The notes beneath the pieces are model-generated. The model was given only the letters and a program-made list of their open reading frames with translations, searched no databases and was not told the origin of the DNA. DNA of 64,000 bases from Tardiphaga sp. P9-11 (GTDB lineage Bacteria; Pseudomonadota; Alphaproteobacteria; Rhizobiales; Xanthobacteraceae), in the NCBI RefSeq assembly GCF_008329525.1, contig NZ_NPKQ01000002.1, positions 1,240,001 to 1,304,000 on the forward strand, given 5' to 3'. The position numbers were made by a program, and so were the translations under genes. Below are positions 9,620-18,124 of this stretch, piece after piece; positions within the stretch are counted from its first letter, which is position 1, and every line of letters begins with the position of its first letter.

Positions 9620-9855
9620 TATCCATGTCGCGTCACGCCGCATAGCCGGCGCCTCGCCGTAAATGTTGCCGTGCTGCACAATGAATGCGCAGGCAGTCCG
9701 CCGCCAAAGACGAGTGTGCAGCGCAGCGTGGCCAGGCCCTCGGTTGCACCGGTAATTTATTTCGTCGTTTGGATAGCGGATTCGTTCAACGGCTAGAGAC
9801 AAGTCACGAGGTCACGCAGCATTCTTGCAGACGTGAAACCCAAGGGAGCAGGACC

Positions 9856-10305
9856 ATGGCGGCACTTGAAAAAGGCATTACCCAGAACGGCACGGGATAT
9901 AACGGCACCACGTGGAATATCCTCGGGCAGGTCTATTTCCCGAAAGCCGTGACCGACTCCACCTTTGCTTTCGAAACCAACAGCGATCCCGGCCAGTTCG
10001 TGCCGGTGCATATCCATCCGACCCAGGAAGAATTCATCCTGGTTCAGGAGGGTGTTCTCGACCTCAAGCTCGACGGTCAATGGGTTCGCGCCCACGCTGG
10101 CGACCTGGTCCGCCTGCCCCGCGGCATTCCGCATGGCTATTTCAACAAGTCGGACAAGCCCGCCCGGGCCCTGTTCTGGGTCTCGCCGACGCAGAAGCTC
10201 GAAGCCCTGTTCAAGCAATTGCACAATATGAGCGACATTGAAGCCATCGTGCGGGTCTCCGCCGAGCATGAAGTGAACTTCCTGCCACCGGAAGCCAACG
10301 ACTAG
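9856..10305 (+). CDS. Small cupin-domain protein (copy 2)
   Basis: 149-residue cupin, paralogue of the protein at 2444-2899. Metal ligands His52, His54, Glu59 and His93 occupy the same residue numbers as in copy 1, and the blocks NILGQ, GDLVRL, RGIPHG, FNKSD and LFWVSP are shared. The ATG at 9856 is chosen because AGGGAGCAGGA lies just upstream and the homology to copy 1 begins there; an earlier in-frame ATG has no such support. It is 116 bp ahead of the flavin monooxygenase gene on the same strand. Function unknown; keeping two copies in different transcription units of one locus suggests two related substrates or two roles. Confidence 0.85.
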   Translation: MAALEKGITQNGTGYNGTTWNILGQVYFPKAVTDSTFAFETNSDPGQFVPVHIHPTQEEFILVQEGVLDLKLDGQWVRAHAGDLVRLPRGIPHGYFNKSDKPARALFWVSPTQKLEALFKQLHNMSDIEAIVRVSAEHEVNFLPPEAND

Positions 10306-10421
10306 GCCGCGTCGACCGAACTTCACCTTCACATATCGCAGGCGTTCCACGCAGACACCTGTCGGCGCGCGTGACCCCGCACGCCTGCTATCCGTCGCTG
10401 CATTCAAACAGGAGATAAGCC

Positions 10422-11924
10422 ATGGTCAAGCAGAAGAGTGTTTGCGTTATCGGCGCCGGCATCGCTGGCCTTGCCGCCGCAAAATCCTTCGCCGCACGCG
10501 GCCATAAGGTCACCGTGCTGGAGCGCAGCGGCGATCTCGGCGGCGTCTGGGAGCCGGCGCGCTCTTATCCGGAGGTGCAGACCCAGAGCCCCAAGGAGCT
10601 CTATCGCTTCACTGACAAGCCGATGCCCGCGAACTATCCCGAATGGCCCAAGGGACCGCAGGTCCACGCTTATCTGACCGACTATGCACGGGACTACAAT
10701 CTGATCCCCCTGATGCGTTTCAACACCGCCGTCATCAGCATGAATCGGCGCAGTGACGGCCTGCCCGGCTGGACGCTTGAGACACGCGATGCGGCTGACA
10801 CCACCGCACAGGAAACATTCGATTTCGTCGCGGTTTGCACCGGACAATTCAACGAGCGCAAGGAGCTGCATCACCCCGGCGAAGACACGTTCAAGGCTAG
10901 CGGCGGCGTGATCCTGCATTCGGCGGAGCACACCGATTCATCCGTTGTCAAAGGCAAGAAAGTCGTCGTGCTCGGCGGCTCGAAATCGGCCACTGATATC
11001 GCCGTGCATTCGGTCAATACCGGCGCCAGCGCCGTTACCTTCGTCTATCGCGAGCCGGTGTGGCGCATTCCCTATTTCATCGGCGGCCTGATCAACTTCA
11101 AGCGCATTCTCTATATTCGCGCGCAGGAGGAAATGTTCCGCGGCTGGGGATCGAGTGCGCTGTCGAAGATCAACCATGCCATTGCCAAGCCTTTCATCTG
11201 GGCCAATTGGCGCGGGCTGGAGGCCATGTTGAAGACCCAGCTCAAGCTGAAGAAATGCGACATGGTGCCGGAAGGACGCATCGAGGACGGCATCAACTGC
11301 TCGGTGCCGATCGCCACCCCAAACTTCTTCCCCATGGTCGCAGATGGCCGCATCAAGGCCATTCGCGGCACCTTCGATCACTATGACGGGAAGACCATCG
11401 TCATGTCAGGCCGTCAGCGTGTCGAGGCTGACGTTGCGGTGCTGGCCATTGGCTTTAAACTCGGCGTGCCGTTTCTGCCGCAGCAATATCGCGACAAGCT
11501 GATCCAGGCAGATGGGCAATATCGGCTGTATCGTGTGATCGCCAATCCGGATCTGCCGGACATGGGTTTTGTCGGCTTCAATTCCAGCTTCTGTTCGGTG
11601 CTAACGGCGGAGATGGCAGCCAACTGGCTCGTGCGCTATGCCGACGAAAAGCTTGCTAAACAGCCAACGCCTGCCGAGATGTACGCCGACATGGACAAGA
11701 TGCTACATTTCAAGCGCGTCGAACGCCCCGCTGCCGGCGTTTATGGCGGACTTTGTGTGGCGCCCTATCACTTCAAGCATTTCGACGAACTGCTCGACGA
11801 CATGGGTGCCACCAGCAAACGGCGCGGCGCGCTGGTGGAGAAATTCACACCGCCGGACGCCGATGCCTATGCGCGTTTTCTCGCATCGGCGCCGAACTAC
11901 AAAGCGGAAGCGACAGCCGCGTGA
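10422..11924 (+). CDS. Class B flavin-containing monooxygenase (FMO/BVMO-like)
   Basis: 500-residue NAD(P)H- and FAD-dependent monooxygenase. The N-terminal FAD motif GAGIAGLAAAKSFAARG is followed by LERSGDLGGVW, typical of FMO and Baeyer-Villiger enzymes. A second dinucleotide site (VVVLGGSKSATDIA) lies near residue 185, and CTGQFNERKELHHPGED is the region of the FMO fingerprint. Such enzymes oxidise amines or sulfides, or convert ketones to esters. A Baeyer-Villiger or N-oxygenation step on a keto/amino alicyclic CoA intermediate would fit the locus, but this is inference. RBS AGGAGA precedes the ATG. A hairpin separates it from the convergent acyl-CoA dehydrogenase gene. Confidence 0.85.
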   Translation: MVKQKSVCVIGAGIAGLAAAKSFAARGHKVTVLERSGDLGGVWEPARSYPEVQTQSPKELYRFTDKPMPANYPEWPKGPQVHAYLTDYARDYNLIPLMRFNTAVISMNRRSDGLPGWTLETRDAADTTAQETFDFVAVCTGQFNERKELHHPGEDTFKASGGVILHSAEHTDSSVVKGKKVVVLGGSKSATDIAVHSVNTGASAVTFVYREPVWRIPYFIGGLINFKRILYIRAQEEMFRGWGSSALSKINHAIAKPFIWANWRGLEAMLKTQLKLKKCDMVPEGRIEDGINCSVPIATPNFFPMVADGRIKAIRGTFDHYDGKTIVMSGRQRVEADVAVLAIGFKLGVPFLPQQYRDKLIQADGQYRLYRVIANPDLPDMGFVGFNSSFCSVLTAEMAANWLVRYADEKLAKQPTPAEMYADMDKMLHFKRVERPAAGVYGGLCVAPYHFKHFDELLDDMGATSKRRGALVEKFTPPDADAYARFLASAPNYKAEATAA

Positions 11925-11928
11925 AGTG

Positions 11929-11956
11929 TCAGGCGAGCCGTGATCGGCTCGCCTGA
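11929..11956. terminator. Hairpin between convergent genes
   Basis: Perfect 12-bp inverted repeat (TCAGGCGAGCCG/CGGCTCGCCTGA) with a 4-nt loop between the FMO and acyl-CoA dehydrogenase 3' ends. There is no clear T-run, so termination is likely but not certain. Confidence 0.6.
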
Positions 11957-11961
11957 TCGAC

Positions 11962-13134
11962 TTAGTTGGATTGTGCCGCCTTGATCAGCTCGCGACCAAT
12001 GATCACCTTCTGCACTTCGGTGGCGCCTTCATAGATGCGCAGCGCACGGATCTCTCGATAGAGCTCTTCGACCTTGACGCCGGACTGCACACCCATGCCA
12101 CCGAAGATTTGCACCGCGCGGTCGATCACGGTCTGCGCTGCTTCGGTCGCATACATCTTTGCCATGGCGGCTTCGCGTGTGATGCGCGCCGCGCCCTGAT
12201 CCTTGGTCCAGGCCGAGCGATAGACCAGCAGAGCCGACGCATCGATGGACGTGGCCATCTCCGCGAGTCCCGCTTGCGTCAGCTGAAGATCGCCCAGCGT
12301 ATGACCGAACATTTTCCGCGTTACCGACCGATGCAGCGCCTCGTCGAGCGCACGTCGTGCGAGGCCAAGCGCGGCTGCGCCTACCGTCGAGCGGAACACA
12401 TCGAGCGTCGCCATCGCCACCTTGAAGCCTTCGCCTTCCTTGCCGATGCGGTTCGCCAGAGGCACGCGGCAATCCTCGAACTTCAGCGTCGCCAGCGGAT
12501 GCGGCGCGATCACATCGATACGCTCCGCAATGGTGAAGCCGGGCGTACCGGCATCGACGACGAAAGCACTGATGCCACGCGCGCCGGATTCGCCGGTGCG
12601 CAGGAACACCACATACTGGTCGGCAATGCCGCCATTGGAAATCCAGGTCTTCAAACCGTTGATCCGAACATGATCAGGACCATCCGGCACAGCCGTCGTC
12701 GACATGGCAGCGACGTCCGAACCAGCATCAGGTTCGGACAATGCGAAAGCCGCGATGGCTTCGCCGCTGCCGACGCGTGGCAGATAGCGATCTTTCAGCG
12801 CCTCCGAACCGAACAGACTGATCGGACCGGTGCCCAGACCCTGCATCGCAAACGCAAAGTCAGCGAGACCAGTTTCATAGGCCAGCGTTTCGCGGATCAG
12901 ACACAGTGAGCGCACATCGAAAGTTGGATACATTCCGCCATGGCTCGCCGGCACCGCCGCGCGTAGCCACCCGCCATCGCCAAGCGCCCTCACGAGACGC
13001 TTGCAGGAGCCGTCGACGTCATGATGATCGACCAATCCCGGCAAGGTCGCTTTCGCCCAGCGCGACAGACCCGTGGCCAGTTCGCGGTGATGGTCCTCGA
13101 AAAATGGCCAGGACAAAAATGACTGATCGGACAT
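11962..13134 (-). CDS. Acyl-CoA dehydrogenase
   Basis: 390-residue FAD-dependent acyl-CoA dehydrogenase introducing an alpha,beta double bond into a CoA thioester. It shows the family signatures [12 protein letters not shown] (substrate/FAD contact), WISNGG, and the C-terminal [10 protein letters not shown], whose Glu369 is the expected catalytic base. The start at 13134 is set by a strong RBS (AGGGAGGA) and by the start of the recognisable N-terminal domain; the open frame runs further upstream through the promoter but lacks support. Operator site C lies 36-49 bp upstream. It is transcribed divergently from the hydrolase-ligase operon, both probably under the same regulator. Confidence 0.92.
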   Translation of the reverse strand: MSDQSFLSWPFFEDHHRELATGLSRWAKATLPGLVDHHDVDGSCKRLVRALGDGGWLRAAVPASHGGMYPTFDVRSLCLIRETLAYETGLADFAFAMQGLGTGPISLFGSEALKDRYLPRVGSGEAIAAFALSEPDAGSDVAAMSTTAVPDGPDHVRINGLKTWISNGGIADQYVVFLRTGESGARGISAFVVDAGTPGFTIAERIDVIAPHPLATLKFEDCRVPLANRIGKEGEGFKVAMATLDVFRSTVGAAALGLARRALDEALHRSVTRKMFGHTLGDLQLTQAGLAEMATSIDASALLVYRSAWTKDQGAARITREAAMAKMYATEAAQTVIDRAVQIFGGMGVQSGVKVEELYREIRALRIYEGATEVQKVIIGRELIKAAQSN

Positions 13135-13169
13135 GGCTTCCTCCCTCGATACATCGGCAATCGACATTG

Positions 13170-13183
13170 TTTTAAACCTAAAG
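13170..13183 (-). promoter_or_regulatory. Operator site C (shared aromatic-locus palindrome)
   Basis: Minus-strand CTTTAGGTTTAAAA, 36-49 bp upstream of the acyl-CoA dehydrogenase start; differs from site A by one base. Confidence 0.65.
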
Positions 13184-13304
13184 AAATTTCGGACAAGGGC
13201 GATTGCCGGGCACCACACCGTTGCCAAGCCGAGATGCATAATCCCTCGATTGGAGGCGTGACCGGCGACACCGGCCGTGCCTCCGGATGAGGCAACCCAC
13301 AACC

Positions 13305-13318
13305 CTTTAAGTCTAAAA
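13305..13318 (+). promoter_or_regulatory. Operator site D (shared aromatic-locus palindrome)
   Basis: CTTTAAGTCTAAAA on the plus strand, 67-80 bp upstream of the hydrolase GTG start. Sites C and D lie 121 bp apart in the same divergent promoter region, one serving each direction. Confidence 0.65.
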
Positions 13319-13384
13319 CTATCGCTTTTCATATATCTCGGACATGCTAGGATTGTCTTGTCCGACAGCACAGGAGGCCTACGC

Positions 13385-14212
13385 GTGCCAAATTCTGCAG
13401 CCCTGACGACGAAGGACGGCCGCTTCGGCTTTGAAGCCAAAGGCGATTCCGCAGCAACGCCGCTGGTGTTTCTCCATGGGATCGGCGGCGCCGGCCGCGG
13501 CTGGCGCCACCAGATCGATACATTCGGCGACCGCTATTACGCTATCGGCTGGGACATGCCGGGCTATGGCGGCTCGGCGCAGCTACCGGCGCCAAGCATT
13601 CCGGCTTTCGCCGAAGCGCTGAAGGATTTTCTCGCACAGATCGGCGCCGTGAAGCCCGTACTGGTCGGTCATTCCATCGGCGGCATGATCGTACAGCGGT
13701 TCATGGTCGACTATCCCGATCTCGCCGGCGCCATCGTGCTCGCTCAGACGACCTCGGCCTTCGGCAGTTCAGACGGCGAATGGCAAAAGAACTTCATCGA
13801 CGCCCGGCTTGGCCCGCTCGACCGCGGCGAGACCATGGTCTCGATGGCGCCGAAGCTGGTCGCGGGCCTGATCGGCGATGATGCAGATCCTGCCGGCCTT
13901 GAACTCGCACGCGACTGCATGGCCTCCGTCAAGCCCGACACCTATCGCGCTTCGATGAAGGCGATGATCGGCTTCGATCTGCGCAAGAACATCGCGGACA
14001 TCAAAATACCGACTTTAGTCCTATCCGGTTCAAAAGACAACAACGCTCCGGCAAAGACGATGGCAAAGATGGCAGGCCTCGTGCCCGGCTCGACCTATGT
14101 CGAACTCGAAGGCGTCGGCCATCTCGCCAGCTTCGAACGTCCACACGAATTCAATGAAGTACTCGCCGACTTCCTCAAAACCAGCCACAACCTTTCGGGG
14201 TCAACCTCATGA
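13385..14212 (+). CDS. Alpha/beta hydrolase (enol-lactonase/CoA-ester hydrolase type)
   Basis: 275-residue alpha/beta hydrolase with an intact triad by inspection: nucleophile Ser97 in GHSIGG, acid Asp218 (SGSKDNN) and His246 (GVGHLASF), plus the oxyanion HGIGG near residue 31. It resembles 3-oxoadipate enol-lactonase and meta-cleavage hydrolases, which cleave C-C, lactone or thioester bonds. The start is GTG at 13385 because a perfect AGGAGG sits 7 nt upstream; upstream in-frame codons lie inside the promoter. It is the first gene of a six-gene plus-strand operon and its stop overlaps the next start (ATGA). Confidence 0.87.
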   Translation: MPNSAALTTKDGRFGFEAKGDSAATPLVFLHGIGGAGRGWRHQIDTFGDRYYAIGWDMPGYGGSAQLPAPSIPAFAEALKDFLAQIGAVKPVLVGHSIGGMIVQRFMVDYPDLAGAIVLAQTTSAFGSSDGEWQKNFIDARLGPLDRGETMVSMAPKLVAGLIGDDADPAGLELARDCMASVKPDTYRASMKAMIGFDLRKNIADIKIPTLVLSGSKDNNAPAKTMAKMAGLVPGSTYVELEGVGHLASFERPHEFNEVLADFLKTSHNLSGSTS

Positions 14213-15492
14213 ACAAGCCTGCCAGCAAGCCCGACCTCGACAGCATCGTCCTCGATAAGCCGATGTTCGATCCCAAGGCTCATCGTCTCGATGACGAACA
14301 GGCCGGGTTGATCACCAAGGCGCGCGAGCTGGCGCAGGCCAATTTCGCTGGCCGCGCCGCGAAGTGGGATACCGAGGCCACCTTTCCGCTGGAGAACTAC
14401 AAGGACCTGCACAAGGCGGGCCTGCTGGGTATCTCGATCCCGAAAGCCAATGGCGGTTCGGGCGCCGGCTATCAGACCTATTCGCTCGCTGCTGCCGAAA
14501 TCGGCCGCTATTGCGGCGCTACCGCGCTGACCTGGAACATGCATGTCTGCTCGACGCTGTGGTCCGGCCCACTCGCCGATGACCTCGACATGGATGACCA
14601 GATGCGCGCCGAACAGCACCGCCGCCGCGCCATCCACTACAAGCGCATTGTCGAAGACGGCGCGATCTATTCGCAGCCGTTCTCCGAAGGCGGCGCAGCA
14701 GCTGCCGGCGGCGTAGCCTTCGGCACCGAAGCCAGGCCCGTCAAGGGCGGCTGGATCGTCAACGGCAAGAAGATCTTCGCGTCGCTGTCGGGCTTCGCCG
14801 ATTACTACGGCGTACTCTGCACTGAGGTAGCCGAGGGCGAAAAGGCTTCACGCCGTAACACGCTGTATCTTGCGATCTCGGCCAAGTCCGAAGGCGTCTC
14901 GGTCGTCGGCGACTGGGATCCGCTCGGTATGCGCGGCACGGTTTCGCGTACGCTGATCTTCAAGGACGTATTTGTCCCGGAAGACGCAGCTCTGATGCCG
15001 CGCGGCGTCTATTTCCAGGCAGCGATGCGCTGGCCACACATGTTCCTGACGCTGTCGCCAACTTACGTTGGCCTCGCGCAGGCCTCCTACGATTTCACCG
15101 TGAAGTATCTCCGCGGCGAAATCCCGGGCATGCCGCCGGTCAAGCGCCGGATGTATCCGACCAAGCAGATTGCCGTCGCGCAAATGCAAATCAAGCTCGA
15201 ACAGCTCAAGTCGACCTGGTTCCAGGCCGTGACCGAAGCCTGTGCCAATCCGAGCAAGGAGCAGGTGCTGCGCGCCTACGCCGCTCAGTACACCGTGATG
15301 GAAGGCGCCAACGAACTTGCCGCACTGGCAATCCGAACCTGCGGCGGCCAGGCCATGCTGAAGACGCTGCCGCTGGAGCGCATCTATCGCGACAGCCGCT
15401 GCGGCGCGCTGATGCTGCCCTGGACCGCCGAACTCTGCCTCGACCGTATCGGTCGCGAAGCACTCTACGAGGCCGGCGAGAAAGACGAGTAA
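14209..15492 (+). CDS. Acyl-CoA dehydrogenase-fold flavoprotein lacking the usual catalytic Glu
   Basis: 427-residue protein of the acyl-CoA dehydrogenase superfamily: N-terminal helical domain, a mid-domain with PFSEGGAAAAGG and NGKKIFASLSGFADYY, and the C-terminal helical domain. Where the companion enzyme at 11962 has YEGATE with the catalytic glutamate, this one reads YRDSRCGALMLPW around residues 393-405, so the base is missing at the canonical place. It may use a base elsewhere or be an oxygenase-like or non-dehydrogenating flavoprotein. It overlaps the hydrolase gene by ATGA and is followed 2 bp later by the acyl-CoA ligase, so it belongs to the core catabolic operon. Confidence 0.85.
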   Translation: MNKPASKPDLDSIVLDKPMFDPKAHRLDDEQAGLITKARELAQANFAGRAAKWDTEATFPLENYKDLHKAGLLGISIPKANGGSGAGYQTYSLAAAEIGRYCGATALTWNMHVCSTLWSGPLADDLDMDDQMRAEQHRRRAIHYKRIVEDGAIYSQPFSEGGAAAAGGVAFGTEARPVKGGWIVNGKKIFASLSGFADYYGVLCTEVAEGEKASRRNTLYLAISAKSEGVSVVGDWDPLGMRGTVSRTLIFKDVFVPEDAALMPRGVYFQAAMRWPHMFLTLSPTYVGLAQASYDFTVKYLRGEIPGMPPVKRRMYPTKQIAVAQMQIKLEQLKSTWFQAVTEACANPSKEQVLRAYAAQYTVMEGANELAALAIRTCGGQAMLKTLPLERIYRDSRCGALMLPWTAELCLDRIGREALYEAGEKDE

Positions 15493-15494
15493 TC

Positions 15495-17033
15495 GTGGAT
15501 CTCTCGAGCCTCATCGCACGCAACGCCGCATTCACGCCGGACAAGCCCGCGATTCATTTTGAGGGCGAGACGCTCAGCTATACCGCGTTCAACACGCGGA
15601 TCGAGGCCACGGCGAAGGCACTGAAGACAGAATGCGGCGTCGGTCGCGGCGATCGCGTCGCGATCCTGAGCCTGAACAGGCCGGACTATCTCGTACTGCT
15701 CTATGCCTGCGCGCGGCTTGGCGCGATCATGGTGCCGCTGAACTGGCGGCTCGCGGTTGCCGAGCAATTGTTCATCCTCTCCGACGCCTCGGTGAAGGTG
15801 CTGGTGCTGGAAGAAGGCTTTGCGGCGATCCTGCCATCGCTTGCGAAGGATTTGCCGGACACCCGCGTGGTCGCGTTCGACTTCACACCACCTGCGCCCG
15901 GCCAGACACTCGACACCCTGCTGTCCCGCGCCTCCGGCGATGGCCGTAATCCGCATACCGATCTCTCCTGCCCGCTGCTGATCGTTTACACGTCGGGCAC
16001 CACCGGTCGCCCGAAAGGCGCCGTACTGCGCCAGGAAGCGCTGCTGTGGAACGGCGTGATGAGCCAGCACATGCATGGCCTCACCTCGGACGATCACGTG
16101 CTGACCGTGCTGCCGTTCTTCCATGTCGGCGGCCTCAACATCCAGACGACACCGGCGCTGCATCATGGCGCGAGCGTCACGATCCATGCGCGCTTTACGC
16201 CGGACTCGACGCTCGCAGCGATCGCGCGGGAGCGCCCGACATTGACCGTCTGGGTACCCGCGCTCATCCAGGCGATGACCGAGCATCCCGGCTGGGCTCC
16301 GACCGATGTGTCCTGCCTCAAGGCCGTGTCCACCGGCTCCAGCATCGTGCCGCCGCATCTGATCGAACGCCTGACCAAGCGCGGCATTCCGGTGCTACAG
16401 GTCTATGGCTCGACCGAGACCTGCCCGATCTCGGTCTATACGCGGCTCGGCGGCGACCTGTCGCGTACGGGATCGACGGGTTTGCCTGGCCTGTGCTGCG
16501 AAGCCATCATCATCGACGACAACGGCAACGAGCTGCCTGCCAAGGCCACCGGCGAGATCGCGGTGCGCGGCCCCAACGTGTTCTACGAATATTGGGGCAA
16601 CGAGGCCGCGACGCGCGAGGCGCTTCATGACGGTTGGTATCGCACCGGCGATATCGGCACACGCGATGATGACGGTTATTTCTGGGTCCACGACCGCAAG
16701 AAGAACATGATCATTTCCGGCGGCGAGAACGTCTATCCCGCCGAGGTCGAGCGCGTGCTGCTCGAACATCCTGATGTCGCCGATGTCGGCGTTGTCGGCG
16801 TGCCCGATCCCAAATGGCAGGAAGTGCCCGTTGCCTATGTCCTGCTGCGGCCAAATTGCAGCGTGACGGCCGAGGCGCTGAAGGCCCATGTTCTGACGCA
16901 GCTCGCGCGCTACAAGCAGCCGCGCGACATCGTATTCGTTACAGATTTGCCGCGCACGGCGCTCGGCAAGGTGCAGCATTTCAGACTGAAGCAGGTTCAG
17001 GCGGGAACGCCGAGCGACGGAGAGACCAATTGA
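15495..17033 (+). CDS. AMP-forming acyl/aryl-CoA ligase
   Basis: 512-residue ANL-superfamily ligase that activates a carboxylic acid to its CoA thioester with ATP. Motifs in order: TSGTTGRPKG (about 166-175, phosphate loop), VYGSTETCP (adenine/acid site), DGWYRTGD, GENVYPAEVE (hinge), and RTALGKVQHF with the expected catalytic lysine near the C-terminus. The start is GTG at 15495, two bases after the previous stop. It is the only CoA ligase in the locus and is therefore the best candidate for activation of the aromatic acid imported by the Liv system, although side-chain or alicyclic acids cannot be excluded. Its stop overlaps the TTG start of the next gene. Confidence 0.9.
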   Translation: MDLSSLIARNAAFTPDKPAIHFEGETLSYTAFNTRIEATAKALKTECGVGRGDRVAILSLNRPDYLVLLYACARLGAIMVPLNWRLAVAEQLFILSDASVKVLVLEEGFAAILPSLAKDLPDTRVVAFDFTPPAPGQTLDTLLSRASGDGRNPHTDLSCPLLIVYTSGTTGRPKGAVLRQEALLWNGVMSQHMHGLTSDDHVLTVLPFFHVGGLNIQTTPALHHGASVTIHARFTPDSTLAAIARERPTLTVWVPALIQAMTEHPGWAPTDVSCLKAVSTGSSIVPPHLIERLTKRGIPVLQVYGSTETCPISVYTRLGGDLSRTGSTGLPGLCCEAIIIDDNGNELPAKATGEIAVRGPNVFYEYWGNEAATREALHDGWYRTGDIGTRDDDGYFWVHDRKKNMIISGGENVYPAEVERVLLEHPDVADVGVVGVPDPKWQEVPVAYVLLRPNCSVTAEALKAHVLTQLARYKQPRDIVFVTDLPRTALGKVQHFRLKQVQAGTPSDGETN

Positions 17034-18124
17034 AGATCGCAGTATTGGGTGGCGGCAACGGTTCCTTCGCAGCCGCGGGTGATTTCGCATTGCAGGGCCA
17101 TGATGTCCGCTTGTGGCGTCGCGATACCGAGGCTGTTGCCGAACACAAGAAGGCCGGCTCGCGCATCAAGGTCAAGAATGCGCAGGGCACCCACGATACG
17201 CAATTGACGCTGGTGACGACGGATATTGCTGAAGCGATCAAGGACGTCGAACTGATCCTCTGCCCCGCACCAGCCTTTGCGCAGCCCGATATCGCCAAGC
17301 GGATCGCGCCTCACCTCAAGGACGGTCAGGTCGTCTATCTGCCGCCGGCCACCTTCGGCTCAATGATTTTCGCCAAGGCCGCGCACGACGCCGGCAACAC
17401 CGCCAAGGTCGCTTTCGCCGAGACGGGCACGCTGCCCTGGCTGGCGCGCAAGCATGGCCCGTTCGAGGTCGCTATCACCATCCGCGCCAAGCGGCTCCCG
17501 ACCGGCGTGTTCCCGCTTCACATGATGGACTACGCCTGCAAAGTCATCGACAAGGCCTTCCCCGGCGTCATCGAGCCGTGTGGTGACGCGCTGTCCGGCG
17601 CGCTGATGAATGCCGGCCCGATCATCCATCCGCCGCTGATCGTGATGAATGCCGGACCATTGGAGCATTTCCCGACCTGGGACATTCACAAGGAGGGTAC
17701 GCAGCCCGCGATCCGTCGCGTCACCGATGCGCTCGATGCCGAGCGCATCGCGATCCGCGAGGCCTTCGGGTACAACGGCGCGCATTTCCCGCTAGCAGAC
17801 CACTACGCCAAGGAAGGCGAAGAGTGGATGTATGGCCGTGGCTCGCATGATCGCCTGACCGACTCAGGTGACTGGCGCGAGCATATCGTGCTGACCGAGC
17901 ATCGCTACATGCGCGAGGATCTGCGCACTGGCCTGTCGTTCTTCCTGTCCTGCGCTACGCTCGCCGGCGTGGAGACACCGCTGGTCAAGGCGTTCCTCGC
18001 CATCGGCGGCGCGATCTGCGGCGAGAACTTCCTCGAAGGCGGCCGCACGCTCGACAGCCTCGGCTTCGGCAAGCTCGACCGCGCCGGTCTGTTGAAGCTG
18101 CTGCGCGAAGGCTTTGCCGCATGA
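17030..18124 (+). CDS. NAD/NADP octopine/nopaline dehydrogenase-like protein
   Basis: 364-residue oxidoreductase with an N-terminal Rossmann domain (KIAVLGGGNGSFAAAGD, GGGNGS at residues 7-12) and a C-terminal helical opine dehydrogenase domain (NAGPIIHPP, EHFPTWDIHKEG, conserved His). Opine dehydrogenases reductively join an amino acid to a 2-keto acid, or oxidatively cleave the secondary amine. The start is TTG at 17030: it overlaps the ligase stop (TTGA), has GGAG just upstream, and puts the Rossmann motif right at the N-terminus. Its place between ligase and 3-hydroxyacyl-CoA dehydrogenase, joined by overlaps, implies a role in the aromatic pathway, perhaps on a C-N bond. Confidence 0.86.
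   Translation: MKIAVLGGGNGSFAAAGDFALQGHDVRLWRRDTEAVAEHKKAGSRIKVKNAQGTHDTQLTLVTTDIAEAIKDVELILCPAPAFAQPDIAKRIAPHLKDGQVVYLPPATFGSMIFAKAAHDAGNTAKVAFAETGTLPWLARKHGPFEVAITIRAKRLPTGVFPLHMMDYACKVIDKAFPGVIEPCGDALSGALMNAGPIIHPPLIVMNAGPLEHFPTWDIHKEGTQPAIRRVTDALDAERIAIREAFGYNGAHFPLADHYAKEGEEWMYGRGSHDRLTDSGDWREHIVLTEHRYMREDLRTGLSFFLSCATLAGVETPLVKAFLAIGGAICGENFLEGGRTLDSLGFGKLDRAGLLKLLREGFAA

Noticed and set aside
11450-11465. TTTAAAC stretch inside the FMO gene resembling half of the operator
   Set aside because: Only one half matches, it lies in coding sequence, and no promoter is near.
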